Below are positions 45,933-57,704 of a stretch of DNA of 64,000 nt, piece by piece. Each line of letters starts with the position of its first letter. The stretch's first letter is position 1. The translations under genes were made by a program, and so were the position numbers. The notes below the pieces were generated by a model. It had not been told where the DNA came from and ran no database searches. It saw nothing but the letters and a program-made list of their open reading frames with translations. The stretch comes from Eucalyptus grandis (lineage: Eukaryota; Streptophyta; Magnoliopsida; Myrtales; Myrtaceae): assembly GCF_016545825.1 (NCBI RefSeq), contig NC_052613.1:3348001-3412000 (forward strand), written 5' to 3'.

Positions 45933-47855
45933 ATGTCGAACTCCATGCATCAATCTTCGACTGTACACGACGTCACTCCTGATGCAGTCACCCCCGAAGT
46001 TGGCCATCCTGCAATTGATCTCAACCTTCCAGATCTGAACGATCCACTGGAAGATCAGGATCCGGATTCGTCCGTCTCCGACTGCGAGAGCCTCATCTCC
46101 ACCTGTCGATCTGACACTGCTCTAATGCCCTTCATCAGCAGCGGGTTGACGGAACTTAGCGAGGGAGACCAGGCCTTCCGCATTATCAGGGAGAGATTCG
46201 TCTCGTGGCTAGGTGCGCATGGGGTGGAAGTCGCCGTGGTGGCAATCCACCAGAACAGCTTCTCCAGCGTCTCGGCCAAAGCACGGGCCCAAGTGTTTCA
46301 ACTTTGCTCCCAGGCAGTGCAGCAGAGAAGCGGCGGCGGCGACACCGCCAACGTGAGGCACGCCTGGTATGCGATCTCGAGGGAAGAGGTGCCCAACATC
46401 TTCTCCTATGGCTTTGGCTATAGTGGGAAGCCTATGAACAGTGCCTTGTTTGGTCGTGGACTTTATTTTGCTCCCGAAATTCATCTCATCGAAAGGTATG
46501 GAATTCCTCTTCTTCTTCTTTTCACTTTGAATTGCGTAATTATTGAGAAATGATGTTTGAAAAGTGGTATGATCATGAAGATTTGTCAATGTAGAGCACT
46601 AGTATTTTTCCCTTTTGAGCACTGATTTGTTATATCTAACAGAGCAAGTATACTTCACTTTCATGTTGCTTTTGAATTCGTGTCTAATATATTGCACATA
46701 TGATGATATAGGCCTTAGATAGTTTCATGGTTATACTTTGGCAGCACTAAATCCGCCCCTAATTGCATAAATAATTAAGAGATTATCACTGCGATATGTT
46801 TATTTAGCGCGTTATTATATTCCCTTATAATCAATGATCATTTAAATCTAGTAGAACATAGTATGTTTAATAAGCGGTACAGTGAAGAACATATATTGAT
46901 TTAGCGTGTTATTATATTTCTCTTTTAATCTAAGATAGGGAGCATGTTTTGTGAGCATGTTGTTTTTAATCATGTTAATATGTTGTGCATCTGATAACAA
47001 TGGCCTTAAATAGTCTCTTTGTAATGCTTTGACAGTGCTAAGTATGCCCCTATGGATAGAGATGGTCTTAGGCATCTATTGCTTTGCCGGGTCATATTGG
47101 GGAAATCAGAACTTGTCACTTTTGGTTCGGAACAATCTCATCCTAGCTCAGAACAATATGATTCGGGCATCGACGACTTATTATCTCCAACAAGATACAT
47201 TGTTTGGAGCACCCATATGAACACTCACGTGTTGCCAGAGTACGTTATCAGCTTTAGAGCCCCTTGTGACTTGAGAGGTAATCACATTGTTCTTTCTCGT
47301 TCATGCTTTTGCATTCATCATATTTGTGTGTTTGACTTTGTCTACTCTGTCAATTAATCCGATGGTTTGCGAAAATCTATATGGAATAGAGAGGTTGAGA
47401 ACTTCGGAGATGTCACGGGAACAAACTTCTCCTCGGGTGTCATGTCGGAATTTGATTTCAGAGCTCTTGAAGATCTTACGTCCATCTGACATGAATTTGG
47501 TGGCTAAGCATTATGAGGACCACATGGTAAGTGCCACATCAACATTGTCATCACTTGGCTCCTCTCTCAAGCTTTATTATCTGCTAATGTCGAGACATTT
47601 TTAAAACATGATCATCATTTTTCAGCGGGGAAAGATTTCGAGGCATGTGCTGGTACAGAAAGTAAGGCAAATTATTGGGGATAAGTTGTTGATTGAAATC
47701 ATCAACAGTTACGGAACTAAGGTGCGGATTATGATCCTTTGATAAACAGTAATACGAAAGCACATCTATATCTTTGTTGTCGAGTCATGGATAGAGAGAG
47801 CTTGTTTCTACTTGCACTGAGTTGATAATGAATAATTTGTTCCATTCTACAGTAA
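45933..47855 (+). CDS. SRO protein (PARP-like domain + RST domain), copy 3
   Basis: Short SRO type, as copy 1. Exons: 45933-46495, 47036-47277, 47390-47526, 47626-47721, then a TAA as first codon of the last exon (47853-47855); phases fit, ~346 aa. Seen: acidic, Asp-rich N-terminus (DLNLPDLNDPLEDQDPDSS), PARP-like part with VAVVAIHQN, HAWYAISREEV, GRGLYFAPE, DGLRHLLLCRVILGKSELV and HVLPEYVISF, then RST (LLKILRPSDMNLVAKHYEDH, RHVLVQKVRQIIGDKLLIEI). The PARP histidine position is Tyr; Tyr (GLYF) and Glu (LPEY) appear kept. No frame break seen. If the alternative last-exon frame is used, ~16 residues are added. Probably expressed, since promoter and splice sites are intact. Confidence 0.86.
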
Positions 47856-49160
47856 TCTGGGGCGTAAAGCGGCTAATTATGGGACCATGGATGGACTTGA
47901 ATAAGACTGGTTTTTATTTTGATGAGTTCACACCACACAGCAGCGCGAGCAAATGGTATACAAGATGTGGAGGAGGAGGACCATCCGAACCGGATGCTAA
48001 CATAGCTGCTGGAAAATGTTTTTTTCATTTTTTTTTTCAGAATTCGTATGATCCGCTGATCATTTGAACATTTGTGATTGGTTACAGTCATAAACTGCGG
48101 TCTTCTCTTGGTCCCTTTGTCGCATGACTGTTTGTCTTCAATGGAGTATCAAAACTCTTCTTTGGTTGACATGCTATAGGAATATTACATGATCTGTGCA
48201 GTTATGCAGGAGATAATTTCATTTTCTTCTAATGACTTGTCAGACTACAACCAGATCCCGAAGCTTCCGTGGCAAGCCTTAATAAAAAATGCATGATTTA
48301 AGAAAAGAAAAGCGGCTACAGAAGAAAGGTTTTCCCATTAATCTATAGTGTGTGTTTATAATTGGTAGCTAACCTTATCAAAATGGTGGAGGGTGGAATT
48401 TTGCTCATCGTTTCATTTTTTATTTCTATATTTTTGGGGGTTGTTAGAATGAGTCATGTGTATAAGACTGTAAAGTTTGACCCTTGCCAAATTTTTTGCA
48501 CGGGTCAAATTTTGGCCTAGTTCAATTGGTTGAATTATTTTTTATATATATAAAAGGTCAGCGAAATGTATGGAAGAAGCCTAAGCCCCTATTGTCATGT
48601 TATGGATGGTTGCAAAGGGTTTCCACCGGAGGTGGACTTAGGTGCGTTCTTCATCGATATGGCCGTCCAACTTTGGGGCTCATTTATTAATAATGAAATT
48701 GAGTAAGAGTCTTAGATGTCAAAGGTTTGAGACTGAGATGGTTGCATTCAGGGGAAGATTCACCTGTGTCTGGGTCTTTTCTTGCTCACCAATATATTTC
48801 CTAGAAGAGGAACTCTGGCCTTTATTTCAATGGCCTTTCCGTCTTTTGTATCAGCTATAGGAGTATGTAAATCCCTGGGGAGAAGGGGAAATATAAGGAA
48901 GATGAGAAAAAAAATGATGTTTGAAAAGTTTTTCTTTTGATGGAAGACCTAAAAGCATCACTGGCTCAACGCCCTTGAGGAGAATCTTGCACAGAGAGCA
49001 TCATCTGTTTAGTTCCAGAGAAGGTGGTGGGTCAGGCTTTTTCACCTTGCATTCCATGTGTTCCGCCCTCAACCACAAAACCTTGTGGACGTGCTGTATT
49101 GACATTTTCTTGCCGTCTTCATAAAAAATGTTGTTTTCTTGTCCATTTGATGTAGCTCTA
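47856..49160 (+). other. 3' UTR and flank of SRO copy 3
   Basis: Matches the 3' regions of copies 1 and 2 as far as about 48720-48960 (TGGTCCCTTTGTCGCATGAC; TATGGAAGAAGCCTAAG; ATTGAGTAAGAGTCTTAGAT). No separate gene is seen. Confidence 0.55.
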
Positions 49161-49302
49161 AATTATAATGACCTACTAAGACCATGGCATTACCTTTCAA
49201 CAACTCATTCTCTTTGAATGAAACGTTTTGCAACCATTCTGCCTTTATACCTTTCAACATTACCTTTAGGGTTTAGTTTTGTTTTTAGACCTATTTACAG
49301 CC

Positions 49303-49600
49303 TATAGCTTTGGCTCCTTTAGACAAGTCTACTAGATCTTAGACATTATTAGTTTTCAATGAATTTGACTCATCTTATAGCTTTGGCTCCTTTAGACAAG
49401 TCTACTAGGTCTTAGACATCATTAGTTTTCAATGAATTTGACTCATCTTTAATGGCTTCAAGCCACTTAATTAAATGATCACTTGTAATGGCTTCATCAT
49501 AAGACATAGGATCAGTTCTTATGCCAACATTGTGGTCTGATTCACCTAGATCAATGATGTAATCATCAGAGGAATGCAGTTGAATCACTCCCACTTTTCA
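49303..49600 (-). pseudogene. Copia reverse-transcriptase relic
   Basis: Minus-strand reading gives DPMSYDEAITSDHLIKWLEA then IKDESNSLKTNDV, a stop, then DLVDLSKGAKAI. This is the classic start of Ty1/copia RT (consensus style WLEAMKDE...N.VWDLV.LP.G). Its end is duplicated: a 73-bp segment at 49303-49375 is repeated at 49376-49448. Stops and truncation show it is dead. Confidence 0.75.
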
Positions 49601-50564
49601 TGAGCAGTTTTCTGCTCATTGGAGCTTTAGCCATGAGTCTAGCGAGAGCGTCAACCCGTAGTGCATAATCCAAATCAATAAGCCCAAGAATGAAACTTAT
49701 TTACTCTTTCCATTTATTAAGATTTATACCACTCAGTGGTTCAATAAAGGAAAGTTAGATCGTAATAGCAGAGGATTGTATGCTAGATTTAAAAACTTAA
49801 ATTCATGCACATTAGTACCTTTAGGAAATCCGCAAATATAAATAAATTAATTTAATTCCTCATCATAATAAACTGAAAAATATACAGTTCATCTACATGG
49901 AAGGTAAAATATACAAAACCTTACCAAAAGAAATCCAAGAATTATTTATAGTCTTCCTTTGGGCGAACTATAAACACTTTAAATGGATTCTTTTATAATT
50001 AACCAGCATATTTCATAAGGCAAGAATAAACCAAATTAAATCGTTGTTGGGTAGAATTAATTCGAGTTGCGTATTAGTAATTTATTTGCTTAGCATATTA
50101 TCATTACACTCAAAATTAAATATCATAATCTAAATCTATTTAAAACAATAATCTTCCGTCGAGTTGATTACTGCTCAATTAGTTTATAACTGCAAAATTA
50201 TATATATATTTAACGTCATAGGGTCATGCTTGACAAGTTTAACACAACCCAATCGCCATAAACAATATTCGCTTTCCAAATAAATGCGTACCGAATAAAA
50301 GAGAAGGGAACAACACAAAATTAGGTCATTCAATGGTCAAATCAAGGAACGATAACCATAATTTACAACAGTATCTATCAATTTCAAACATTTTGTTAAC
50401 ACAAACTCAAAAATATCCGAATCAAAACTATTATTTTCATACAATATTCAAAAAATTGATTATATGTATTCCACCAAAAAATGAAATACTATGAATCAAT
50501 CATAAAAGGGACCAAAAGATCATAATAAACATTATAACCACATTCATGCGTTGAATAAACTAAT

Positions 50565-51010
50565 GCTCTGATACCACATCAAACTATTAAATATAGCATA
50601 CTCAAATCAAAGGAAGTTGTTATTGATACAACGAGAGAGAGAAGATGTCTTCTTGTGGGTATGAATTTTTACCACTCTTCTCTATGATGGTTGTGATGGA
50701 TGTGTATTTTTCTCTCAACAATTTTGTGGAAATAGCGAAAGCGTGATAATGGGATGCCAACATTCTCCACCAAAGAGAGACCTTATATAGAGGGAGTGAT
50801 GGGACTAGCTCTAAAGCTATCAAATCTCAACCTTCCATCAAGATTTAAGATATATGGATTCTATATACCTAATTGGATGTCACAAATATATTGCCGATAA
50901 TATATTTAATTAAATTGGGAATATATCAAATGTTGAATAATAGACCTGATAAGCCACATAAATGGGTTAACCTGGTCAAGTCCAACACGAACAGCCATCA
51001 ACAAATAGTA
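50565..51010 (-). mobile_element. Copia PBS and LTR remnant
   Basis: GCTCTGATACCA (50565-50576) is the reverse of the initiator-Met PBS TGGTATCAGAGC. To its right lies ~430 bp that looks like a minus-strand LTR (TATATA-rich, with a TATATAAGG promoter-like motif on the minus strand near 50790), ending at CATCAACA near 51003. Together with the RT relic at 49303-49600 it is a truncated Copia insertion facing left; the far LTR was not found. Confidence 0.6.
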
Positions 51011-51254
51011 AAGGAAATGAAAAATATTTTCCAGCAAGTTCGTTTGTCATGAAACAAGCAAAAGCTCACAATCCTTTTACTCTCTTCCATGTTTTAATTC
51101 TATTTTCCCCAATTCGCTTGATATTGTACCTAATTTATAGTCGTTACTAAAGATGACAAAGCCATTTATTTGACTTGACCCAAGCTGTCTGAAACTTTTC
51201 TTATGCAATACCTATTTTTTCTTGGAGCCAAGGATTGAACAAGTAATTATCATC

Positions 51255-53126
51255 GGCAAAAGATTTCTTCAAATGCCATAACTTGGCACAAAGGGACACT
51301 GAAGTGCCATAACTTACGAAATGTATACTTAAGTGCCATATTTTAAGAAAAATGGAACACCCGAATGCCACCTCTGGCGAAGCCAACCGAAAATCATACG
51401 TGGCAATTAAATATTGATATTTCTCGCCAAGGTGGCTCACCGGAGAGCTGAGTCAGCTCTAATTCACCCAAAACGATGTTGTTTCGGGTGTTGGCCAAGA
51501 TAGAGCCCTTAAGGCGCGTTTGGTAACAATCCTGTTCTCGGGAGTAGATTCTGATTAAAAATGATTTTTTTTTTATTCTATTCCCGAAAACACTTTAAAC
51601 TGTTTGGTAACTATCCAAAATTTCGATCCGAAATAGAATTGTGTTTGGTATTGATTTTGTTCCAAATCATTTTTTTTTAATTTTTAAATAATTTTTATAC
51701 TTTTTTTTTTTTTTTTTCTTATATTTTTTTTTTTTTTTTTCTCCTATTCTTTTTCCGGCAACCAACTAGACGAGGGCCGACGACCTCGCCAGCCCTCGTC
51801 GGCAGCTAGGCGAGGCTCGCCCAGCCCTCGCCTAGCCCCGCGAGCCTCGTCGTGGCTAGGCGAGGCCTGCCTAGCCACTAGCGGGGCGGGCGAAGCCCAC
51901 TGTCCACCACGCGGGCTAGGCGACGCGAGGTTCCCTAACCCTGGCAAGGCTCACCTTGCTAGTGGTCAGGCGAGCCTCACTGGGGCCAGGCGAGCCTCAC
52001 CTAGCCCCAACAAGCTCACCGGTGGCCTAGGGAACCTCCGACTAGCTCGCCAGACCGATTGCTGGCGGCGAATGGCGGCAGCCGGCAGCAGACAGCAGCA
52101 GACGGCAACCGTGAGATGGCGATCGATGAAGAAGAAGAAAATAGAAGAAGAATAAGAGAAGTTGGTTTTGATTCTTGAATTTTTATTTTTTTTTTTTGGT
52201 AAAGGTGATTCTTGAATTTGTTCCTAGAACAAGAATCAACTTTTTTATTTATTATTGATTCTGTTCCAAATCTAATTCTAGGAACAAAAAATTAGAAATT
52301 TGTTCCTAAGAACAAAAATTTTACCAAACGCGATTTTATTCCCAAATTGCTCATAGGAATAAAAAAATCAGCATCAATCACTATTGGGATGGTTACCAAA
52401 CAGGCAATGAATCAGTCAAAACGACGTCGTTTTGGCATAATTTGAATTTTAATATAATATAAAAATTAATTAAATTAAATTTAAAATAAAATAATTATAT
52501 AATTTATTTTTATTTTTAAAAAATGGAGGAAGAGGAAGGCCGGCGGCGGCCGAGGGCCGAGCCCTCGTTGCCGCCGCCTCCCCGCCATTGCCGGGAAGGT
52601 GGGGGAGGGTTGACAGACATCATCGAGCCTTGGCCGAGGGCCGGTGGACCTAGCCCCGGCTGCCTCCCTCCTCCTCCTCCCCCTTTTTCTTCCTCCTCCT
52701 CAACCGCCACTGCTCTGCTCCTCTCCCCCGACGGATGCGGGACGAGGGCCGCAACCTCGCCCCAAATTGGGGCGAGGGCTCGCGGCCCTCACAGCAACCT
52801 TGGCCAACCCTCCCCCAAATCGCCGACCCTTGTTGGCGGCACCCTTAGCCGCCACCTTTTTTTTTTAAATATTTGTATTTTTTATAAATGTTTTAAATAA
52901 ATTGAATTTAATTAATTTTTATATTAATTTTTTTACCACGTCAATACCAAAACGATGCCATTTTGCACATGTTTCGCTGGAAAATTGAGACATCAATGTT
53001 TTGGCCGGATTGGCACTCAAGTGATCCATTTTGCTTCGATTTTTTTACTTAAATGTACATTTCGTAAATTATGGCACTTAAGTGTCCATTTCTGTCAAGT
53101 TATGGCACTCTAAGGGTCCACGTCTC
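51255..53126. mobile_element. Fold-back element with 10-bp duplication, carrying a nested TIR element
   Basis: Inverted arms of more than 100 bp: left 51255-51400 (TGCCATAACTTGG, AAGTGCCATAACTTACGAAA), right 52960-53126 (TTTCGTAAATTATGGCACTT, CAAGTTATGGCACTC). AATTATCATC flanks both sides (51245-51254 and 53127-53136), long enough for a Mutator-like 9-10-bp target duplication. The interior has a GC-rich low-complexity patch (52523-52850) and a second element at 51513-52405. No transposase. Confidence 0.8.
51513..52405. mobile_element. TIR element with GC-rich core, copy 2 (nested)
   Basis: Ends GGCGCGTTTGGTAACAATCC and (read inward) GCCTGTTTGGTAACCATCCC. AT-rich arms with TTCTTATT/GAACAAAA words surround a GC-rich core (51765-52110) of GCCTCG/GGCGAG repeats. 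Same family as 39795-40638. Sits inside the fold-back element, so it is younger than it. Confidence 0.7.
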
Positions 53127-53136
53127 AATTATCATC

Positions 53137-53680
53137 CTTCCTTTTTCAAGTAGTTTGATAGAGGAAGGTTTCTTAGAGCCGCTGCTGCTAAATGTTTTGA
53201 TTTTATTCCTCTTTTAAATTAAGTAAAAACCTTATCCAATGTGTTAATTATGTTCCTCCTCATGCAATAAAATCCATAACATGTTTGAAATATATTGCTC
53301 CTCTACCCGATGTAATAAACCTATCCTAGATCAACGAGTAATTATTATCCTTCATTTAAGGTTTATTTATTTCACGAAAAATAAATAATTTGAAAATTAT
53401 TTTACTAAAAATATTTATTTATATTATTTATAATTTATGATGAATTGAAAAATATTCTCATCAGAAATTATTGTCGATAATTAAAAAAATTCATTGACTA
53501 ATTATTTCAAGCGACACAAGTGATCATTTTTAAAAAGTTCAAATCATTTATTTTCCATAAAACAAGCAGAGTCTTAAATAATTTGAATTTCTTGCTCATC
53601 AAGAGTCAAACAAATTCTATTTTTTTTCTTTGCAATATTTAAAGATGTACCATATTACCTAACTGCTTATCTACGTACCA
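53137..53680. other. AT-rich spacer
   Basis: No open frame of note and no repeat boundary until the duplicon begins near 53681 (TTTTTTAGTAATTACTTGAC). Confidence 0.45.
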
Positions 53681-54280
53681 ACTTTTTTAGTAATTACTTG
53701 ACTTCTTTTTCTCTCTCTCTTGACCCACCATTTTGCTTTTTTCTTTTTAATTTTGTCACACAAGAAATGCTTGTTTTCTTATATTTAGCTAGTTAGATGT
53801 GTGCTCGCAGTGGAAGGTACAAAAAGCACTAAAGAATTCGATGCGTAACCAGCAAATAACTAGTTATAAAGTGATTTGGCGGAAGAAAATAAAAAAAAAA
53901 AAAAATGTGATGCACCAATCAAAGTATTCATTAGGCCTTGACATGTAACTTATGTTTAATTTAGCTTAAATGGCAATCTTGGCCTCTCTTAATTTAGATC
54001 TATTTTTCAATCACTCGCTCATCTCGGAAGCAGGAACTTAGAATTTATGCTTGCCAATCGCACATGTTCAACGCACACCGAAATATCACATGAGCATAAA
54101 TAAATAAATAAATAAGTAAAATTTACCAATTAAAAAATTTGAGGTTCACGAACTCCGGAACCGGATCACACTCTAATTGCAACTGTATCCTCACACCCGG
54201 TGAGCCCAAATTTCAATACCCCTTAAACAAATTGAACATGAAAATAAAATTAAAAAATGCCAAAAAGGATGTTATGAAAT
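53681..54280 (+). repeat. SRO duplicon block A, copy 4
   Basis: Nearly identical to 61130-61725: TAGTAATTACTTGACTTC, AACTAGTTATAAAGTGATTT, GTGATGCACCAATCAAAGTA, CTCCGGAACCGGATCACACT. The match to unit 5 is closer than to units 1 and 3, so these two are the youngest pair. Confidence 0.82.
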
Positions 54281-54284
54281 CTCT

Positions 54285-54895
54285 GCCCTACCCTCTCCAT
54301 TTGGTCTATAATTAATGATTTTACCAGTTATTATAAAAAATCTCTGCAATATCCTCTCCATTTGTTCTGTAATCAATAATTTTATCAATTAGAAAATTGA
54401 CAAAGAAGGTGTTACGAAAATATATATCTATATCCTCTTCGTTTTGTCCATAATTTTAAATTTTACCAATTATAAGAAAATTCCAAAAAAGGGTACTACG
54501 AAAACCTCTGCCATATCCTCCATATTTGGTTTGTAATTAATGATTTCACCAATAAATAAATAAAAATGCCAAACATAATACCATGAAAAACTCTCCTATC
54601 CTCTCCTTTTGGTACGTAATTAATAAATTTATGAATAAATAAAAAGAAATGCCAAAAAGAGAATTATGAAAAACTCTTTGATGTCCTCGCCATTTGGTCC
54701 GTGATTAATAATTTTAGGAAAAAATTGAAAAATTCCAAATATAGTATTAGGAAAAGCTCCATCCTTATCCTGTGCATCTGGTTTGTAATTAATAATTTCA
54801 CTAATAAATGAAAATTGACAAAAGAGATATTATAAAAATTTCTGCCCTATCTTTTCCATTTGATCTGTAATTAATGTTTTTACTTATTTACAAAC
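54285..54895 (+). repeat. ~80-bp array upstream of SRO copy 4 (about 8 units)
   Basis: Cores near 54291, 54353, 54434, 54515, 54600, 54685, 54768 and 54850 (CCTCTCCATTTGGTCTATAA and variants), separated by TTTTACCAATTATAAGAAAA-type spacers. Confidence 0.87.
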
Positions 54896-55040
54896 AAAAC
54901 GGTGGACGACCGGGAGCAGAGGTTTTGCCGGTTTGGGACGTCAACGTCAAGGACGGTCCCAAGGGCATTCTTATCATTTCACATGGTTTGTGGCATCCCA
55001 TCCCTGTGGTCGGCGGTCGGTACCGCCTCTATGTTTGCCC
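54895..55040 (+). promoter_or_regulatory. Conserved block B upstream of SRO copy 4
   Basis: AAACGGTGGACGACCGGGAG, GACGTCAACGTCAAGGACGG, CCAAGGGCATTCTTATCATT and TGTGGTCGGCGGTCGGTACC. Contains GACGTC/CGTCA-type words that could bind bZIP factors. That is speculation from short motifs. Confidence 0.45.
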
Positions 55041-55708
55041 TAGGCTATTTTATTTATTTCGATAATCTTATTTTGTAAATTATTCAATTTTAGTGCCCTA
55101 AATATCCATAAAGCTAAACAATATTGTCTCCATTTGTTGCTCGTCGTCACTTCGCCACCGACCAATTGAATCTTTATTTATGAGTGGACCCATCAAATGG
55201 ATAAATTAAATCAAGTTTGGTTAAGCCTAAAAATGATTCGATCTAAATTTATTCACGTGTAACTCGTTTTAACTAATTTCCATGCAATGCAAATATGAAA
55301 ATCTAAGTAAATTGTAAATTCAATTAATTCTCATATTATTTTGAGTTATATCATTATAAACTATTTTACTGAATATAACCTATCAAATATAGGTTAAGAA
55401 ATGAATTTATGATCTATTTTGACAAGTCTATTTATGAGAAAATATTCAAAAATAGTGAGAGGTTCAATTTATTTCGCACACAAGCTCAATTAATTTGGCA
55501 TGCAAGTGAGAACCATCACACTCTTATGCAAGAATATCTTACCTTTGATACCTAATAAAGAAATAATTGCATTTTCTAATGCCCTTATCGTGCATAACAT
55601 AAGAAAGACGATATTTTGCGAACATGATGATATTTAGCAAATAATAAAAACTTAATGAATGATTTTTCTTTAGTGATTTTCTTCGATCGACTCAAAGGAG
55701 GAAATATT
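55041..55708 (+). other. Upstream spacer of SRO copy 4
   Basis: AT-rich. Matches 62465-62620 and 63702-64000 in unit 5, where the stretch is split by a TIR element. No gene. Confidence 0.5.
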
Positions 55709-56157
55709 CGGTGGTTAGAACGCACCACGTCAAAGGTTGACGTGGCATGCATTTTTGTTGAGGTCCAATCACAAAATGCCACATTTTGATGACGTGGACA
55801 TAATAGAAAATAAAATTCTCGCTCTCTTTTTTTCTCCCTCTTCTCCCTCCGCCGCCCACAACCAGCTCCTCCATCTGCAGTCACCTAGTAGAGAGTCGCC
55901 GGAGCCACACCCAAGCCAACCATCCATGGTTGAGCCACCCCCTCTGTCATCGCAGCGGCGCGCATTCCTCGCCCATCCATGGCCGAGCTAGCAACCCCAC
56001 TTCGTCGTCACCCACAGCTACCCCTTTGTGAATGAACAAACCCCACCATAAGTTGGAGCTCCTCCATTTGGTTCCACAGGCGATCAAGCAAACAGTAGAG
56101 ACTTTCAGGTCAATCTCACTTTGAAGGCTATCTATGGCATAGCCATTGAAGCATACA

Positions 56158-57338
56158 TGTTGGAAATTATGATCCATTTTCTAGAATTTCCTAGAGTTGG
56201 TAAACTTCTAGAATTCTCTAGAATTCCCTAGATAAATTTTCTAGAAGAAAGAAGAAAACATTTTCTAGAAGAAAGAGGAAAATGTCCAACATGTAAGAGA
56301 AGTCTCTAGAATTATCTACAAGCTCATGTGTCTAGAAGTTTCATCTTATGTTAGAGAAGTCTAGAGACTTCCTCCACCAACTTTGGAAGCTATATAAAGA
56401 AGCAAGTGCTCCATGTTTTGGGTGGGAGCTAACCAAAAACTATAACTAATACCAAAACCATACTTCCGCATCACACACATCTAATATTTAAATTCTAACA
56501 TGGTATCAGAACCAAGTTATACCTAGGTTCGTAACTGAGCCGGGCGTAAAGGACCATGAAGCCAAAACCAGGCATATTGGTTGGTATTTGGCGTTTGTCC
56601 TACCTACCCATTTCTAAAACTACCATTTCCAAATACCCACTAACTAAACCATGGCTAATTCTACCTCATCATCATTTCCCATTCCCATTTTTTATGGGAA
56701 CAACTATGACTTTTGGAGCATAAAAATGACTACATTCTTGATGGCCCAAGACTTATGGGACATCGTGGAAAAAGGTTGCGAGGCACCGCTAGAAGGTGCA
56801 AGTGTTTCGAAGGATCAACTACAAAAGGATGTAAGGGCGCTATACTTTATTCAGCAAGCACTCTCGGAAACCATATTTCCGAGAATAATTGGAGCAAGGA
56901 CTGCAAAAGGGGCTTGGGATATACTACAAGAAGAATTTCAAGGTACGTCCAAGGCTTTATAACACAAGTCCGTAGTATCCCGAAAATGGATCAAGGGGGA
57001 GTGTTGGAAATTATGATCCATTTTATAGAATTTCCTAGAGTTGGTAAACTTCTAGAATTCTCTAGAATTCCCTAGATGAACTTTCTAGAAGAAAGAAGAA
57101 AATATTTTCTAGAAGAAAGAGGAAAATGTCCAACATGTAAGAGAAGTCTCTAGAATTATCTACAAGCTTATGTGTCTAGAAGTTTCATCTTATGTTAGAG
57201 AAGTACTTTCTCCACCAACTTTGGCAGCTATATAAAGGAGCAAGTGCTTCATGTTTTGGGTGGGAGCTAACCAAAAACTATAACTAATACCAAAATCATA
57301 CTTCCGCATCACACACATCCAATATTTAAATTCTAACA
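56158..57338 (+). mobile_element. Mini Copia-type LTR element with truncated gag
   Basis: LTRs 56158-56500 and 57002-57338, from TGTTGGAAATTATGATCC to AAATTCTAACA; perfect 5-bp duplication ATACA at 56153-56157 and 57339-57343. A PBS (TGGTATCAGAACC) follows the 5' LTR at once, a PPT (TCAAGGGGGAG, 56991-57001) precedes the 3' LTR, and TATATAAAG lies in each LTR. Only ~500 bp inside. The LTRs are very similar apart from a short deletion, so the insertion is fairly young. TRIM-like in size, but it keeps gag sequence. Confidence 0.93.
56651..56962 (+). pseudogene. Copia gag N-terminal fragment
   Basis: 103 residues from MANSTSSSFPIPIFYGNNYD, with DFWSIKMTTFLMAQDLWDIV and AKGAWDILQEEFQG. This is the N-terminal part of Copia gag (the Y..W...M...L...LWD pattern). 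The frame ends 13 codons after the WD.L motif; the rest of gag and all of pol are deleted. Without them no particle protein is likely. Confidence 0.8.
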
Positions 57339-57704
57339 ATACAGCACTGAAGTGAAGGTTCCATCACGTAAAAAAAAAAATTAAGATTTTTAAAAGTCAT
57401 CAAATATGTCTCGGTACGAATCTGGATATGAGCGTTGCTACAATCTGTCCAACAGCTCTTTTTATGATTAGATCAAACCAGCAAGCGAGAGATGCCGACC
57501 CTCGTCCATCGCCATCGTTGGTGTCGTCTGTCCAGGTCTGGAGTTCTCGGCGCTTGCAGAAACATGAAAATCCAATCGGAGGAAACCTGGGAATCCGAGG
57601 TCATCGCCACCGCCAAAGGACACAAAAAGAAAATGAGAGAATTAAATTTTAAAATTGTTTATTTATGTCCACGTCAGCCACGACGTGGTGCGTTCTGGTC
57701 ACCG

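Larger units (their letters stand above)
55709..57704. mobile_element. Inverted-repeat-bounded insertion carrying the mini-Copia
   Basis: The ends are inverted copies: CGGTGGTTAGAACGCACCAC (55709) and, read inward from 57704, CGGTGACCAGAACGCACCAC, followed by further matching GACGTGG words. I found no clear target duplication, so the exact ends are uncertain. The interior has GC-rich low-complexity sequence (55820-56000) and the 1.2-kb Copia-type element. It lies ~460 bp before SRO copy 4 and may have replaced its TATA region. Confidence 0.5.

Noticed and set aside
52523..52900. 125-codon Pro-rich frame
   Set aside because: GC-rich core of a fold-back transposon; low complexity, no domain.
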